Positions 10,977 to 25,205 are shown, counted from the stretch's first letter. The stretch is 64,000 bases of DNA from Protonemura montana (GCA_947568835.1 OX387607.1:4526001-4590000); one strand, 5' to 3'. Notes: generated from the letters alone by a model not told the origin. Translations and numbers: made by a program.

Positions 10977-13900
10977 CTGGAACAGAATGAAAGGCGGGAA
11001 TGAAACTCGGGTTTGCGCCTTGGCCTAGTGTTGAGGGGAATCTGGTGACCCGCCAGTTGGACATTCAGTGTTTGTTACTAAACAAAGACTACCAAGATGG
11101 ATAACCTATTAGGTGACTTTTTAAACCTCATAAATACTCTCAAGGCTTGTGGAAATGTGCAATAAATTGAATGTACGAGCACAACAGCTGTTTAGTGCAT
11201 GAGATATTATTGTCGCATAGAGCGTATACACTGCTAAAATTGCGCAAAACATTATGACATCCAATTCAACAATTTCTATGACAACATTCACCGAGACTTG
11301 CTGGTAAAGAGATCATAACTTTCGACTGAATGTACATTTTGGAACACACAGTTGTCACGTGTGCTGGACGCGTGGAAATCCGCGGCGAGAACTTGAGAAA
11401 ATATATTTTGTTTGTTCAGTACTTGATGCGCCTAAATAAATACAAATTAAATTATTCACGCAATACGAAATGTTTGCCTAGGAAAAGCGTCGGACAGAAA
11501 ACAGCTTGGTTTCCCGGAAAGTTTGAGTGTCAAGGCGCAGAATCCACAACACGTCATTGCATTCGCAGCAACAATGTAAATTTCACGTGTTGTTGTAGGT
11601 CTTCACTGGACGAACATGTGTGGGGGGGTTAGAGGGTGGAAACGAACACACGTATTGGATCTGGTTATGTATTGTATTGTTTCGCCGCCTTCGCTTGTGC
11701 ATGTGTGCTCGACTTACGTGTGCTGAGGTTACCATACCCCACACACATATTCATTTCCCAAGGGAAAAGCTTCTTTTCTTTTTCTCTTCCACTCTGTGTG
11801 ATCTTTCTCAGTGGTAAATGGATATTCTTCTTCATGGGGGAGTGACGGCAACTGGATTTTATATGTCAACATGATAGGATTCATTGTTTAAGATTTTTAC
11901 TTAAACAACTTGGAAATGTTTTCTCTTGCGGTATTTACGAGCTCGTAAAGTTTAACTGGCGTGCAATTGTCACTTTGTTGGTGTTGACAGCTCGAAAGAG
12001 AAGGCGGTGAGCGGACATTTAGGTGCTAATTGCTGTCAGTTGCCCTTAAGATAGCTCAAATTGTCGTGGAGCAAAAGCGTTGTGAAAATTAAACTCTTAC
12101 ATTAAAAAATAAAATCAATTCTAATTTCACACAATTGCTTCAAGTTTTAAAAGTCTTCCTTTTAGGATTTGTCAGCGTTATTTTGGCGTGCTCTTTTTGC
12201 AGTCGTTTCTCAATTCATGGTATCAGGGATCGGTTCGGTGATCGGGAAGTGACACAATGCACCCCCTGTCGCGTTGGGTGGCAGGGGGGCAGGGGGGACA
12301 GGTGAAAAAGAGTGGGAGGAGCATGCGCAAACGTGGAAAAGTGTGCATCAGTCTTTTTATTTATCCCGCGTTAAAGCAAAGCTGAATAGAAATTCTATGA
12401 GTCGAGCTTCAGTCTACATATACGCGATCATTTTTCATAAAAAAAGTATGTGTGTACGTATATGAAATGAATGTAAAATACGACTTTTATTCAGGAGAGT
12501 TTATGAAATCCTTTCATAGGAAATTCCTATAGAAAATAGAATATCTTAAATGAAAATAGTGGATTTTAACGTGGAGCGACATGCACGCTATTTTGCAAAA
12601 ACAGAGAGCGACGGGCTATTCAGTGCTTAATCAGGCGGGTGAGATTAAGATACCTGACGTCAGAGGGATGAAAGTTACCCCTTTAACAGAGAATACCTAA
12701 ATGTTGCATCCCTGAAGCTAAAACTGAATGGAAAACTAATTCAAACCCGCTATGAAGTGGAAGTAGAGTAGTTTTCCGTTGGTGCACGGAAAAAAGTTGA
12801 CATTCTAAAGTCTGCTCTGGCGATGACAGTTAACTTCAGTGATAGTTTAGCTAATAAAATCACCGCATAATCATGGGATTTTAGTTGTGATGAACTTTTT
12901 ACAGCTCTGCTTCTGACTGATGAAACATTTTCAATCAATGTTCAAGTTTTGTTTGATGTCGCGAACGCAAAGTGTGCTGTGTTCTACAACGCCTAGTACT
13001 AGCAGTACTAGAGGACAAACCGCCTCCTCCACAGTCCGCACTTCGGCTTCTTTAAGAATATTACAGCGTAGAGGTTGCTGTTTTTTTATTTATTTTACAT
13101 TTTACATTTTTTTTTTTCTCTTCCAAATTTGTTAAAACCAAGCAATTCTAGTGGCCACCAAGAAGACTGTGAAACTCTGAAGTAGTTTTTTATGATTGGC
13201 CCGTTTTCCTCGCAGCAAATGGCGTGTGATCGTGCATTCATTTGCGTTTGCAAGTTTCGGTCGGGAAGCAGAATACAAATAAATAACAAGAACGAAAGCT
13301 CGATACTCTGTATTTTGGAAGCAATTCCACTTCCTTATTACGGTTTCTACGACTGGGCACGGCCATTAAATAAATGGCAGCAATTACTAACCATGCTCTC
13401 AATTGCGTAGGTGAGCTTTCCCCTCGGTATAGGAGGAACACTAGGAAATTAAAGTCGAACTCGATGACCGGAGTATAATAATAAAAAAAATCCTTCTCGA
13501 GTTCTAGTCGATGGAACGAAACCTTTTCGCTTTTCGAAGAAAGACAGTCTCATTTCCAAGACCTATTCACGAGACCTATTTATTGTCAAGTACAAAATAA
13601 AATACCTAACATTTACACCTATTTAGACATTTATCAATGACTGATTCAGCTTCTACTTTACTGGCATTTACCGAAATCGATATTTCATACTCACTAAAAA
13701 ATGTAAAAAAAAGGTTGCACCAAACATCACAAAGCGCTGATATAAAAATGTACATTTCTGGACGAGCACAGTTCGCAACCCATTTCCTCTCAACACTTCA
13801 CCGTTCAATGATTCACCAAATAACTTATTTATATCGGTACCTAAGTGCGGTGCCCCACGATAGAATTTCCCCTCGGGAATCCTCCCTTCACTATCTCACA

Positions 13901-16900
13901 ACACAACACTCAACCCGTACAATTACACTCTATAGAGCTGTATCTACTTAACATAGCACAACCAGCTCAGCTATCCACAGCAATCTAAATTTTGCACCGG
14001 CTTCCAATCTATGAATCATCATTAATCTTACACAGTTGGAAATCAACTTCATGTATGAGGACAAATCCATCTGTCGCCGTATAATCACTCTGCAGTGTTG
14101 ATATGGTAATCACAAGAGACGTGCTTCGCTACCCCCTTACCCCTAGAGCCTGATGCAGAGCAGGGACAGAATTATCATTATAATATATCGCGTACATCAT
14201 TATCCCGAACGGCCTTAGTTTGCATCAGTAATAGGCTCATCATAGTAACTGACAATCCCTATCTGAGACAAAGGACCAATTGCGATAGACGTTGCGATGG
14301 GTGGTTCACCCCGATACGTGTGAGCCCGTTGAGTGGAATAAAATTAATGCGCTACCTATCTCGAGAAATCAGAGGCGTGTGTACGATTTGTAGTGGAGCA
14401 TTGTCTCAGATGTTCTCGAGTTTCTGGGTTTCATGAAGCGAACAAGTTGATATCGACTTTTGAGCTTGAGTGTTTTTGTCTCGTTGCCATAAACAGCGTC
14501 TTCGTAGTACAAGAGACCGTTTGGAAATCGTATGTAGGTAACCTTTTTCATTACGAAAAAAAAAAAGAAAAACGAGCGTGGAAATTGACAACATTGGTTA
14601 CCAGCGGTAGCTTTTCCTCTGGCAACTTGTGCACAGAACTGATCTAATTACTTTTAATGTTTCCGCTTTTATTGGCATTTTTTTCTTTTAGAAGATTAAA
14701 ATAAACTTGCTCGGAAATACTGGGAGATATTTTGGAATTTCACCTCCACCTACTGCTTCCAGCGTTTCAAACCTTGCCGTGATAGCGTGATTTTGTTTAG
14801 CATGGGCATAACATGCATGGCTAAAATCGTTAAGCTTCTATTTTTGAGCGAGCAATGCGAGGGATTTCTGAAGCAACTCGGTGGCCAAGTCTGCGAGGTC
14901 GTGGAAACGAAGCCGTATCGTGGCTGCCCACCATGGTATCATCTGGCCAATGTTATAGACTCATCGTTCCAGACTCCCTGACCTGCGCACTTCAATATGT
15001 CAAAGCCAGGCAAAGGATATAACGTTGAGAAAGAGAAAGAAGTAGAGAGGAGACGCTTTCTACTTGCGGAAGTACATTAGAACTATGTTGTAATATTATT
15101 TAGCGCTTCGAGTGATTTTCTTGATCCTGTGTGCTGACCGGAAGACATCACGAGTTGATAAATATATGGATGAGTGAGCAGCCAAGCCATGTGGGAGCGT
15201 TGGAAATTGTTCCCGAGAGATGCTACAAGATAGCCCGCAACCCTGTCCTACTTGCATGTTCAAGACGAAGCAAAGCATGTGCATCGTCCTCTACATATTA
15301 GAAGAACTTTGGTATGCTGAATAGCCCATCATATGAGGAGGAAACTTGAGACTGCTGTTCAAAACAAAATGCTTATTTTTGTCAAGTGGTGTTTTCAAAA
15401 TATCGAACGTTGTCGTCAGTGCCCCCTTGAGAGATCAGAAAAAAAAGGGAACGAGACACAAAGGGACAGAAGAAAGAGTGCGCACATGTCCAGTGCATTA
15501 CTTTGAGTATTGCACGGAGAATATATAGATTGAAATGTAATTTCCTGTTGCCTGAAGCCTTATATATATACGAAGATGGATCGACTCAAAAGAGCTTGTC
15601 TGTACAGTTCTGCTATATGGTTTTATTTGTAGTGTCTGACCACTCGAAAAGAACTTACAAATATTTGAAGTAAACGTGAGTTTCTTAACTTGGCACTCAA
15701 AACGCAAATATCATTGTGTTACTAGGGCACATAATTCACAGACTAACCACCCTATATGTATTATCTGCTCAAGAGCTCATTCCATCTCGCTCGTAACCAC
15801 ACAAAAATGCGCTCACACATATACATCCATCTCGTTCCCACCCTATTCCAGCATCATTTAAAACCACGGCTCGGCCGAGGCTCCATCAAACGCCGCGACG
15901 CCGACGCCGACGTCTATATAGTTAGATGACGACACAGGAATTCCGTAACGTATATCGCAGGAATTTTCATTTGCTCACTCGACGGGCTTTTCGTTGCAGA
16001 GGTCCGCGACGCCTCTTTACGTCATTACGAGAGGTTTGCGGGACGCGCAATGCGACGCCGACGCCGACGCCGCGACGGACATTATCGCGCGAAGCAGGCA
16101 ATAAGTCTAGTGTGAGATGTGCAGTTGGATCCATTATATATAGGAATTAAAAAATGTAGAAAATAATCTTCAAGAAAGACTTGAGATATTTTGCTATTTA
16201 ATTATTTATAAATAGAAAAGCGGAAAATTGTTTTAAAACCTTGCTCACCTATATGAGATTAGACTATGCTTGTTTCAGGTGTTTTCTCATTTTATGGGTA
16301 CATAAATTTGCTGTGCAAACAATATCCACTGGGTGCTTTTAAAGTGAGTACCTTGAGAAATACTGATATTTTAATTTAATTCTAATAAATGGTCGGTACA
16401 GCAATCGCCAAAATAATTCCTGCAGTCTGTTTGGGTGGAGATAGCAGGTCATGCTGAATAGGCTATATTTCTACCGTTAGTTTTTTACATAATAAGTCAT
16501 ATTATTGGTAAATATAAAGATACATGTTTCCATAGAATTAAATTTAATTTCTTCTAATTTCAGTCAAATTGATCTCACATTTGTTCGAAATTTAACTCAA
16601 ATAAAGCCAACCTCGTAGCTCAAAACTAAACTCGTTTGGGTGACACTTGAATTCTATAGCACGCAGAGAAATGTTTCTTGATGGTCTAGCCGTGATATTT
16701 ACTGAGAGAAAAATTTAGCAGATTTTACAATAAATGCTATAGTTAGTAAAAAAATTAAAAATAAATAAAAATATCGTCTTCCCACTCTGTGGCAAAGCGG
16801 CGAAGTTATCGAAACTTGCAAGTATTTTTTCAATATCAACAGCACAAAAACAAAACCAAAAATAACGCAAAAATCCGGAAAACTTCAAAATCCAAGATGA

Positions 16901-19317
16901 CTACCACCCGCTCCACTTTAAGCTTTAAAATCACGCTCGACTAATCCGGCACCTCCACCACGACTTGAGAGTGTCGAGAGCGACTGAAAATAATTAACCA
17001 CACTAACGATTCAGTATCGCTGTCACCCCTTAACAAATGTACATGCTTGAGTCACCTAGCTCATCACTCTAATGATATTGCTTTGTAATTAGCACACCTA
17101 ATTCGAGCACGCCCAATTGAAAGGCAATTCTGCTGAGAAGTTTAAGTTCCGCTCTAAGGCGTTGGTGTTTGCTTTGCGCGTTCGTAAGTTTTCCACTCGC
17201 AGGATTAAAGATTAAACGCCACGTTGGACTAATTAAAGAGAGCATTACATAAAACAGCTGGGTACTCATGTTTTAAGATGGCGCGGAATTTTAAGATGTT
17301 TGCGAAAGACGTTTTCGTTAGACGAAGATCACCGGTTAGGACAGAAGCGTGTTTAATACATTCAAGTGTTACGCAATTTTGTGCGCTTGGAAATTCATTG
17401 CAAAGGAAACGAGCAAAGCGTTTCTTTTTCGTGTACGGGTTTTTGAGCTCAGGTCGCCGGTAGCGTGTTGCTGTCAAATAAGACGAAATGTGTGTGACAG
17501 GCATGACTTTGCTTTGCCCTATGTATCTTGTGTTTGAACAGAACTTCCGTGCTTTTGATTGATTTTTGAAGATTCGTATCTGAAATTCAATAATCATTTT
17601 CAAAATTTCGACTTGTTAGTTTCCTTTATAGAAAAGTGACGTGCGTCGAAATTACTTTTTATAACTTTATATACGGGCGATTGAAAAGAAGTCAGAAAAT
17701 CTCTATTTTATGTGGAAATCCTTTATAGATCATACGATGAACTTCATTTAGTGGCAAGTTTCGAAAAAGAAGACACGTTTTACTATTTCTTTCTGTCCAT
17801 ACACTTTTTATATTAAATTACTCTCTGTAATAACTTCATTCCTCGCTGATCAAAGTTAATTCTGCAGTAAACTTTGTCTAGCAACTAGAATTTTCTGGCG
17901 AATCTAGAACTGAATTCACACCAACGTCATGTATCTGTCTGGCTTGTTTCTTTTTCTAGTTATGTATTCTCTTCCACGTGCTGTCGGCTTTCTTTGAGCG
18001 AAACTTTCTTCGATATCCTCGCCGCGGCGGAGAGGCGTTCGTCTCTGTTCCTGCACGGTGCCAGGGTAGGTGTCGTGGCAAGATCTCACAGCCTCCAGCG
18101 ACGCCGTCGATCAATGTGGGACGCTCTTGAAAGACGCTCACGACCACCCCCCCCCCCCAGCCCCCCCTCCTAGCTCCACCCACACTGCCGCCTTCAGCCG
18201 ATCACAAATCTCTAAAGTCAACTTTGGATCAAGTCGTAACGGCAAGCCGCTAAAAGTTGTCTTAAAATGGTTCAACTAGCAACGCGAGAGTGTTGTGTTC
18301 TTGACGAGAAACTAACAAACCGACGCAGCCACGTATTTTACTCCCGCAAACTTCTGAAAGCAGATACGAGGCGTTTTAAAATTCTGTTTGGAGAAGAGAT
18401 GTCGCTTCTAGAGCCGAATAAAATGCGTTGCTTTCATTCTCTGTCGGATTCTGTTGATTTAGACAGTGTGACATTTTGTAAAGTAACTAATTTTCGAATA
18501 AAAAATGTTCTAGCACCGACTGCCTAGCGAAATGTGTTTGACTAACGGGCACAACTTTTTGAATCGTGCTAATGAAGTGGACATGTTGAAAAAACGGACC
18601 GAAAGTTACTCGACAAAAGTCCTCGACGCAGTTTTTACCAACTGTCTGCAACAAACTTTAGGCAATTTATTTGACCTTTTGACCCGAATTCATTGAATTG
18701 CTCATTGAGTGTCACTTTGGTATAATTTGAAATATAACTTTATTTGTTAATTTTTATTCGCGGCCTAACATCCGCGCCTCTCCTTTCAGCATTAATTGCC
18801 CACTTTGACCATACAAAAATTCTAGCACGTTTGCTTGACGGTTGAGACGTACCGCTAACCGGTTGTCACTCACAATTTGAAACAAAAATTACACACAGTT
18901 TAACGACTCCTGTGGTTCCAAGAGTGTACAGCCACTCTCAGAAGCCTAAGAGACAAAGACCCAACTAAAGTAATGGACCTAACTAACCAACGCGAACCCT
19001 CCGAAGTTTCGCACAGAGAGATATTGCCTGTCCTCTCATCGTGGTCGTTCGAAACAACTGCAGAACATTGACAGAGCGCTGTGTGTGTTAACAAAAAAAA
19101 CACATCCGAGATCAAACGATTTATGAAAATCAAAGAGATCGCTTTAAAATTGTCACTGTAGTTCAGAAAAAGCTTACAAGCGAATTCCTGCTAGAGTCAG
19201 CTCTACAAGCACAGACTCGAAAGTCGCCAGAGCTTTAAATTAGGCTTCAAAGATGAGACGATTTGTGAAAATCAAAAAGTTTCACTGAAAAATCATCTTA
19301 GGTTTGGCTTGATTTGT
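10977..19317. other. No coding exon seen; upstream side of the receptor gene
   Basis: Probably 5' intron and upstream DNA of the receptor, given the acceptor at 10976. It includes a CRE-type palindrome TGACGTCA at 12655-12662, a GC-rich repeat at about 15886-16080 (listed separately), a run of 12 Cs at 18147-18158 with CpG-rich sequence around 18000-18140, and many poly-A and poly-T runs. Short open frames show no family resemblance. Confidence 0.5.
15886..16080 (+). repeat. GC-rich element bounded by CGACGC repeats, copy 1
   Basis: The left edge carries CGCGACGCCGACGCCGACG at about 15893-15912. The right edge carries GCGACGCCGACGCCGACGCC at about 16052-16071, in the same orientation. Between them lies about 150 bases of less GC-rich sequence. 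A similarly built element lies inverted at 26287-26446, which suggests a small interspersed family rather than a simple microsatellite. Confidence 0.4.
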
Positions 19318-19716
19318 GGTGTTTACCGACACACTATTTTGACAACTGGCGCTGTGGCACTGCTCTAATGACGTCGGTGGATGATAATGAGGATGATGAT
19401 AAACCTATCATAGCTAAGAAGGGAGGAGGAGAAACCTGGTGCCGGCACGTAGCCTACTTCCGACCACCGGCTTAACGTCCCTTCCGAAGGACGGTACAAC
19501 TCGAACAGCAGGATTCCTTCACAAATCCATATGAGAGGTTGATGAGCAGGTCGAATGAAGTTGCTGTACTAACGTTCGTCCCTCCAACCTCTCTCCCGAA
19601 CAGGACTGGCCATGTGTATGATGGTCATCCATCCAATACCTGACTCAGGGCAGTGCTGCTTAACTTCGGTGATCTCATGAGAACCGGTGTTTCCAACACG
19701 ACAAACCGTTCGGTTT
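19318..19716 (-). repeat. 5S rRNA-derived SINE, copy C (near full length)
   Basis: It runs from the tail (GGTGTTTACCGACACAC on the plus strand) through the GAT-rich stretch and body to a complete 5S-like head ending at ACGACAAACCGTTCGG. A short body deletion is present near 19460 compared with copies E-G. The 5S promoter elements are recognisable on the minus strand. Confidence 0.9.
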
Positions 19717-22468
19717 AGGTTTGGCGATAACGGGACCAAGTTTTCCAGTAGAAAAACAACGCTTTCTTGCAAACGTGATAGCTATGGAAAAGCATTTCTT
19801 GTGAACGCTTTTCTTCAAAACTGCGGGGTTCTTTGATAGGCGAGCTCGCATCGAACTGCCATGCAATATATATAGCAAATATAGACTCATCTAATCTTAA
19901 CGTCTTTGTCAGCACAAAAGTAATTTCCTCTTAGCAGAAGAAGTGGCCGCTTGGATCGGGAGCTGTCAAACGCATTGAACGCGGCGGAGGCAGCAAGACA
20001 AATGATTGAGACTACTTGCTGACAAATGAGCCGCCATTAGTTCCCGGTGAGAGGGTAGATATGCGGTCTTGAATAGATAGATGCGTGGTTAGTAAATGCT
20101 GGGTAATTACGCAGCGTAACTGGCATTTGGCCCTTGACCTAATGGTACGGTGGCATAGTTAGTGGTATGGCGAAAATGGAGCAAATGTGTGTGGAGGAGC
20201 TAATGATAATAAGGAAGCTGTGAATGTTGTGTGCACGTGCGTGATTAATTGATTGTTATTTGAGAGCATAATTTGTTATTCTATGTAAGGGACGTTTTTT
20301 CTTTTGTTTCAAGCAGCGATTAACGACCAATCTTGCTAAGCATTATAAGTCTTGTGTATTTTTAGGCTTCCCGCATAACTTGGTAAAGAATATTCTGTAA
20401 CGGTCGTTTGCGCCATTTTTTAAATTCTGTCACGTTTATTTCTTTCAGCGGAAGAATATATTTTACTGACAGAGACGCCACTGGTCTTTTTGGGCTGACA
20501 TGAGGCTGTCATGAGGCTGACTGTAATTTGTAAATACACTACCAAGCTGATTTCTGCCATTTGCAGCTCTAAAGCTAGAGCTGAGTTATTGGTTTTTTTT
20601 TTTCACTCTACTATTGGAATTTTTAAGCAGTTATAATAATCTTGGAAATAATTTGAAGATATAATAAGAATTGATCAATCCCGCTTCTAAAATCTGTACT
20701 GAAGTTTCATCCTTGAGTTGGAAGCATTTCTGGGGAGCCGTCCCTGCGCGGGTATCTTCTCTCGCGGATTACACTGTAGGTTGCTGCAAGAATAGCAGGA
20801 AATGGTCAAACGGGAATCAGTTCTCTAATCCAAATGGTGACCATTACCAAGCATAGTAACCTAGTTTGCAATTCTCCAAATGCTAAGCATATATTCCAGG
20901 AAGACTGAATAACAGGATCAATAATTGACGTTTTCAGGTGTTTACGTCACCTAGTATACTGCTTCCTCAGTGAAATGATGAAATCCTTTGGGTCTTCATG
21001 GCCCTTCCGGATGAGTCAACAACAGATGAGATACAATGCACTTAAGTATTATGAAACCTTCCGTACAAAAAGCGCATTTTAAAAGAAAAAGATAAACGCA
21101 CTGTGCTTTGAAATTATAATTGTCAGTATAATTTAGAGCCATGTTGGTTTGAATTTTATTAGCGCTTAAGCTTGGGAATACGAGAACGTAAAAATAAAAA
21201 TAAAACCGGCTTAATCGATGCCAATTAGATGTGGTCGCGTGGGTAAAAATCGATTCGCGACCGGTCACGACTCACGAATGATAATTTTTGTCACGCACAA
21301 TCACGCACGCATTTTTTAAGCAATTCGCGCTCACGTACGCTCACGCACGACAGAATTTCACCAAATTTTAAATATGATAGTCATAACCATGGACATCACC
21401 AATACCGAAAAGATATTGTGTAGTGACACTTTTTGCAAATATACGGGGACAATTACACAAAAAACTACATCTTTGTGCGAAAATCGACTGGTTATCATTG
21501 AGCAGCGCCAGAACTTTGTTTTGCGGGCTCATCCTCTAATTTTTATGATCTCCATCTCAGCAGAAATATCCTCATTTTGTAAGAATTTGAATCAGAGCCA
21601 TCCACACTCACGCACGCTCACGCTTAAAGTCGTGAGTCACGCGTGAGTTGTATCATGCCTCTAATGCCAATCATTCAGGAAAATTCAAAGAGGAATTTAA
21701 AAAAAAATGCTATACATTTTTAAGACTTGGTATTGATATTATTACGTTCCTTCCGAGTTTCAGACAAGCTTTTTTTACATCCAATTTGAATATATTCAAT
21801 ACCGTCACCAATAAAATCGTACAAATTAAATTTCCTCCCTGATTACAAATGATTTGCTTACTCTGCTCAAAGATAAAAAAAAATCCGAGTGAAAGGCGCG
21901 CGAGGAGCGGGTAAAGAAAGAGCTACGAACAACTATTTGCCGTCGTCGAACGCGCGTCTACGTGTTTCCAGCACGTCCTCCCTTTTGTTTAACAACTATG
22001 TTCGTTAATCAAGGGAAGCCGTCGACTTGAAGCGATGTGCTAGCTCATGTCGAAATACTCTGACACAAACAAAGTCGAACCTCGGCACACTCTTTTGTTT
22101 CTCTAACTCTCTCTTCATCGCTCTCCCATTCTCCCTCTATCTCTCTCTGTATGTTCACTGGAATTCCGATTGTGCGGCAAAGACGATTTTCACGTGTCTT
22201 CACTTCACTGAGAGTAATTTGGTTATAATTTTCCGTTAAGAGAGTATATTTGTGGGAAAATAACGAGCTCACGCTTTTTTTTATGTGGCTCCTTTTTTTG
22301 CAATTAGAGAAAGCGACTGGGAAATGTTTGATAAAAAGAAAATCTTTTGGTTTGGCTCCATTTTCTAGCGAGGCGCTTGCGATAGATTATTTGAAATTAT
22401 TATGTTAATGAAGCTGAGTGAAGACTATAATACGCTGATAATTGGAACAAATATTGACAATTCAGTCC
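19717..22468. other. No gene seen; contains a possible inverted-repeat element at 21265-21647
   Basis: AT-rich sequence with no family-like open frame. At 22088-22147 there is a pyrimidine-rich CTCTCT-like tract. Confidence 0.5.
21265..21647. mobile_element. Candidate short non-autonomous element with terminal inverted repeats
   Basis: TCACGACTCACG at 21265-21276 is matched in inverted form by CGTGAGTCACGCGTGA at the right edge (to 21647). Both edges are flanked inside by repeated CACGCACG and CTCACGCACG motifs. There is no coding capacity and no clear target-site duplication. It could be a MITE-like element, or an AT-rich segment between two CACG-rich patches. Confidence 0.3.
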
Positions 22469-22880
22469 AGCCCGTGAGAGAAGTTATCAGCACAAGGACT
22501 GACCCCTGGATTACTACAGTCTAGCCCGTGAGAGAAGATACCAGCACAAGGACTGTCCCCTGCATTGCTACAGACTAGCCCGTGAGAGAATATACCAGCA
22601 CAAGGACTGGCCCCCTGCATTGCTCTAGTCTAGCATGTGAGAGAAGATACCAGCACAAGGACTGTCCCCAGCATTGCTACAGTTCAGCCCGTGAGAGAAG
22701 ATACCAGCACAAGGACTGCACCCTGCATTGCTACAGTCTAGCCCGTGACAGAAGATACCAGCACAAGGACTGTCCCCTGCATTGCTTTAGTCTAGTCTGT
22801 GAGAGAAGATACCAGCACAAGGACTGGGTCCACCATTGCTACAGTCTAGCCCGTGAGAGAAGATATCAGCACAAGAACTG
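22469..22880 (+). repeat. 54-base minisatellite, about 7.6 units
   Basis: Units begin AGCCCGTGAGAGAAG at 22469, 22523, 22577, 22632, 22686, 22740, 22794 and 22848; spacing is 54 except one of 55. Each carries ACCAGCACAAGGACTG and a CATTGCTAC segment. Because 54 is a multiple of three, an open frame of 99 codons persists over the right part. The first unit has a stop, the third has an extra C, and unit differences change amino acids freely, so this is not supported as coding. Confidence 0.95.
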
Positions 22881-24649
22881 AAACAAAATGGCGGACATCA
22901 GCGATGATGTTTTTAAGTGTTTTTAAAAAATATTTTTTTGCAAAATTGGCCGGTGGTGCCTCGGCCAGAAAATTATGATCTTACTCTGAATATCTTCTTC
23001 CTGATAATTCTTAATTGCAAAGAGTTTGATAAATCGTTTCTTTTTCAAGCAATATCGAATTTCCGATGCATACTCGATCAAGTTTACTGTAGTTTGTAAG
23101 AATAATAACAATCAGCGGATAATGACCAACGCGGACAAAGTAGAAAAAGCGTGTCAAAATGAACCAAACTGCGACAGTCTTGAAGCACTTGTATTTTATT
23201 CACTTGACAACTCGTAATTTAAACAGAACATGCATTAGCATATTGAAAATGAACATGCAGCCCACTTAGTTGAACCCCACAAAGTTGATTGAATCCGTCG
23301 TAATTGATCCACGAGTCTCGCTTGTCCAACGTACAGTCCCGGGGATTTTGGCTAATCACCCTAACTATCCCAAACTCCGCGGTCTCTCCAAATCTGCGAG
23401 TAGCCGCCCACTGTTTCCTCCTCTGCCATTTTCCACGAGATAAAATCCTGGCGCGGGCCGAGACCATTCGGCACAAGCGTCGCAGTCAGACACGAGCATC
23501 CCCCGGCCCTCTCTCTACTTCATCTGTCAGCAATTATCAAGATCGTTTCGCCCCAGTTGATGGACTCGACTATGTCATTCAGTCACTCACATAAGCACGT
23601 GTATTAATCAACACTCAGCTTCCGCGCAAAAGTGTTCCAAATAACATTTTCCAGTTTAATTTTATTTCACGTTGCGTTTTAGCTTTAGAGTTAAGATAGA
23701 AGAAGATAGCTGGTTTATCAAAGACACACAGATCCCGGTTTGTAACCTCAGTGCTTCGAATTTTTTCACAAGGTTAATAGCTTTTTAGTTTTTATCGTTT
23801 CTGAACTTAACTGCCTGGCAAAAGAAATACATGCTAACTGCCATTTAGAAATTGGACAAGACGCTTCTTTAATATTCCTTTTTCATTCGTCAACTGAAGT
23901 TGACCGATCATGTAGCAGTCACTTGGTTTTGTTATTACAAACATTAAATTACATAATCAAATATATACAGTATAAACAATGAATATTTGTCTCAATGATA
24001 TTAATAATGCAACTATTATTACAATTAGGGTCAATGTCGACAGAGGTTGACAGTGAATCTCGTTATGAGCAGTCGAGACGAGCTTGTTCGAAGTGACAAA
24101 GAAATTAATTTCTACTTAAAACAAAGTTTGACTACCCCTAGAAACCATAGGACAAAACCACCATCTGATCAATGTCATCAGAAAACTTAAAACGCCCGCG
24201 CAGCTAATTAATATTTCCCTTCCAAACCAATCTAGACATAATTAATTCATAACACAATTTGATATCAATTATGAACGACGCGCTCATCACAAGCATCCAT
24301 TTGGTATTCAACGCATGGCTCGATTGACTTGGATATACTCAAATTGGTTGGCCAACCAAAACTAATTAATTAGTTAATCACACTAGAAACGAACCAACCA
24401 GTCGAGTGGAAAATGGTGAAACGGAATGCTCATGCTCATGACGGAGTTCAAAGCAATGTCCAGTAATGTTGGGCAAGAGTGGGCATGAGTGTGTTCAACT
24501 GGACATACAATTCGTAACAATGCTTTTGATAAATAACATCTTTGCTAGACTAAGATTTGAGCATTGGGTTTGTAGAATTAGTCAATTTCAGTGTTTATGT
24601 CTTCGTGGAAATAGCCGACCGATGTCTCCTATACCGATGCAGGTGGAGG
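22881..24649. other. No gene seen
   Basis: AT-rich with short open frames only. No recognised domain, RNA gene or named repeat. Confidence 0.55.
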
Positions 24650-25205
24650 TCGCACCCAGAGATGGGGTCACCGCCATTTCAAATTTTTTGCAAGAGAAAT
24701 TGGAGGGATGTTAGGTTCACTCAACGGTATTACAGCATCTTCACTCGCCTTGCTTTTTAACCGCTCGACAACATAGATTTGTCGAGGAATTCTGTTGTTC
24801 GCGTTGTACCGTCCCTCGGCAGGGACGTCAAGTCGGTGGTCCTCTTGGTGATATTCGACGTGCCGGCACCGGATTGCGTCTCAACCCTTCTAGGCTAGGT
24901 TAGGTTCATTATCATCAGCATCATCATTAACTCATTCACCGACGCCATTGAACCAATTTCGCAAGGCCCGTTGCCAAAACAGTGCGTCGTTAAACCTCAA
25001 TAATCATTCAATCAGACATATAATTTCGTTTCATCTCCCAGATTACTCGCTTTCGAGACTGGCTCAAGCTCAGGTATTTTATATCCTAACCTCGACGATT
25101 AATTGTCATGTCATATTTTAATTGCAATAATTTGTTTAAAAGAACAGCCGCAAGCGCAATCGGGTGGTCGCAAACCGTTACCACTTATTGGAGGCTGTAA
25201 AACGT
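24650..25205 (+). repeat. Unnamed interspersed repeat X, copy 1, interrupted by a 5S SINE
   Basis: The right part (about 25037-25205: ATTACTCGCTTTCGAGACTGG, then CCTCGACGATTA, GCCGCAAGCGCAATCGGGTGG and CCGTTACCAC) matches copies at 26786-27066 and 49145-49375. The left part (about 24650-24698: GGGGTCACCGCCATTTC) matches the start of copy 2. The 5S SINE at 24699-25014 lies between the two parts. Confidence 0.6.
24699..25014 (+). repeat. 5S rRNA-derived SINE, copy D (5' truncated, inside repeat X)
   Basis: It begins in the body at GGAGGGATGTTAGGTTCAC and lacks the 5S head. It continues through the ATTGTACCGTCC-type body and the CATCATCAT stretch to the tail GTGCGTCGTTAAACC with AATC repeats. 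Loss of the head would remove its own promoter. It appears inserted in repeat X. Confidence 0.9.

Noticed and set aside
22582-22881. 99-codon repetitive open frame
   Set aside because: It stays open because the 54-base unit is a multiple of three; other units contain a stop or an added base and residues change freely.
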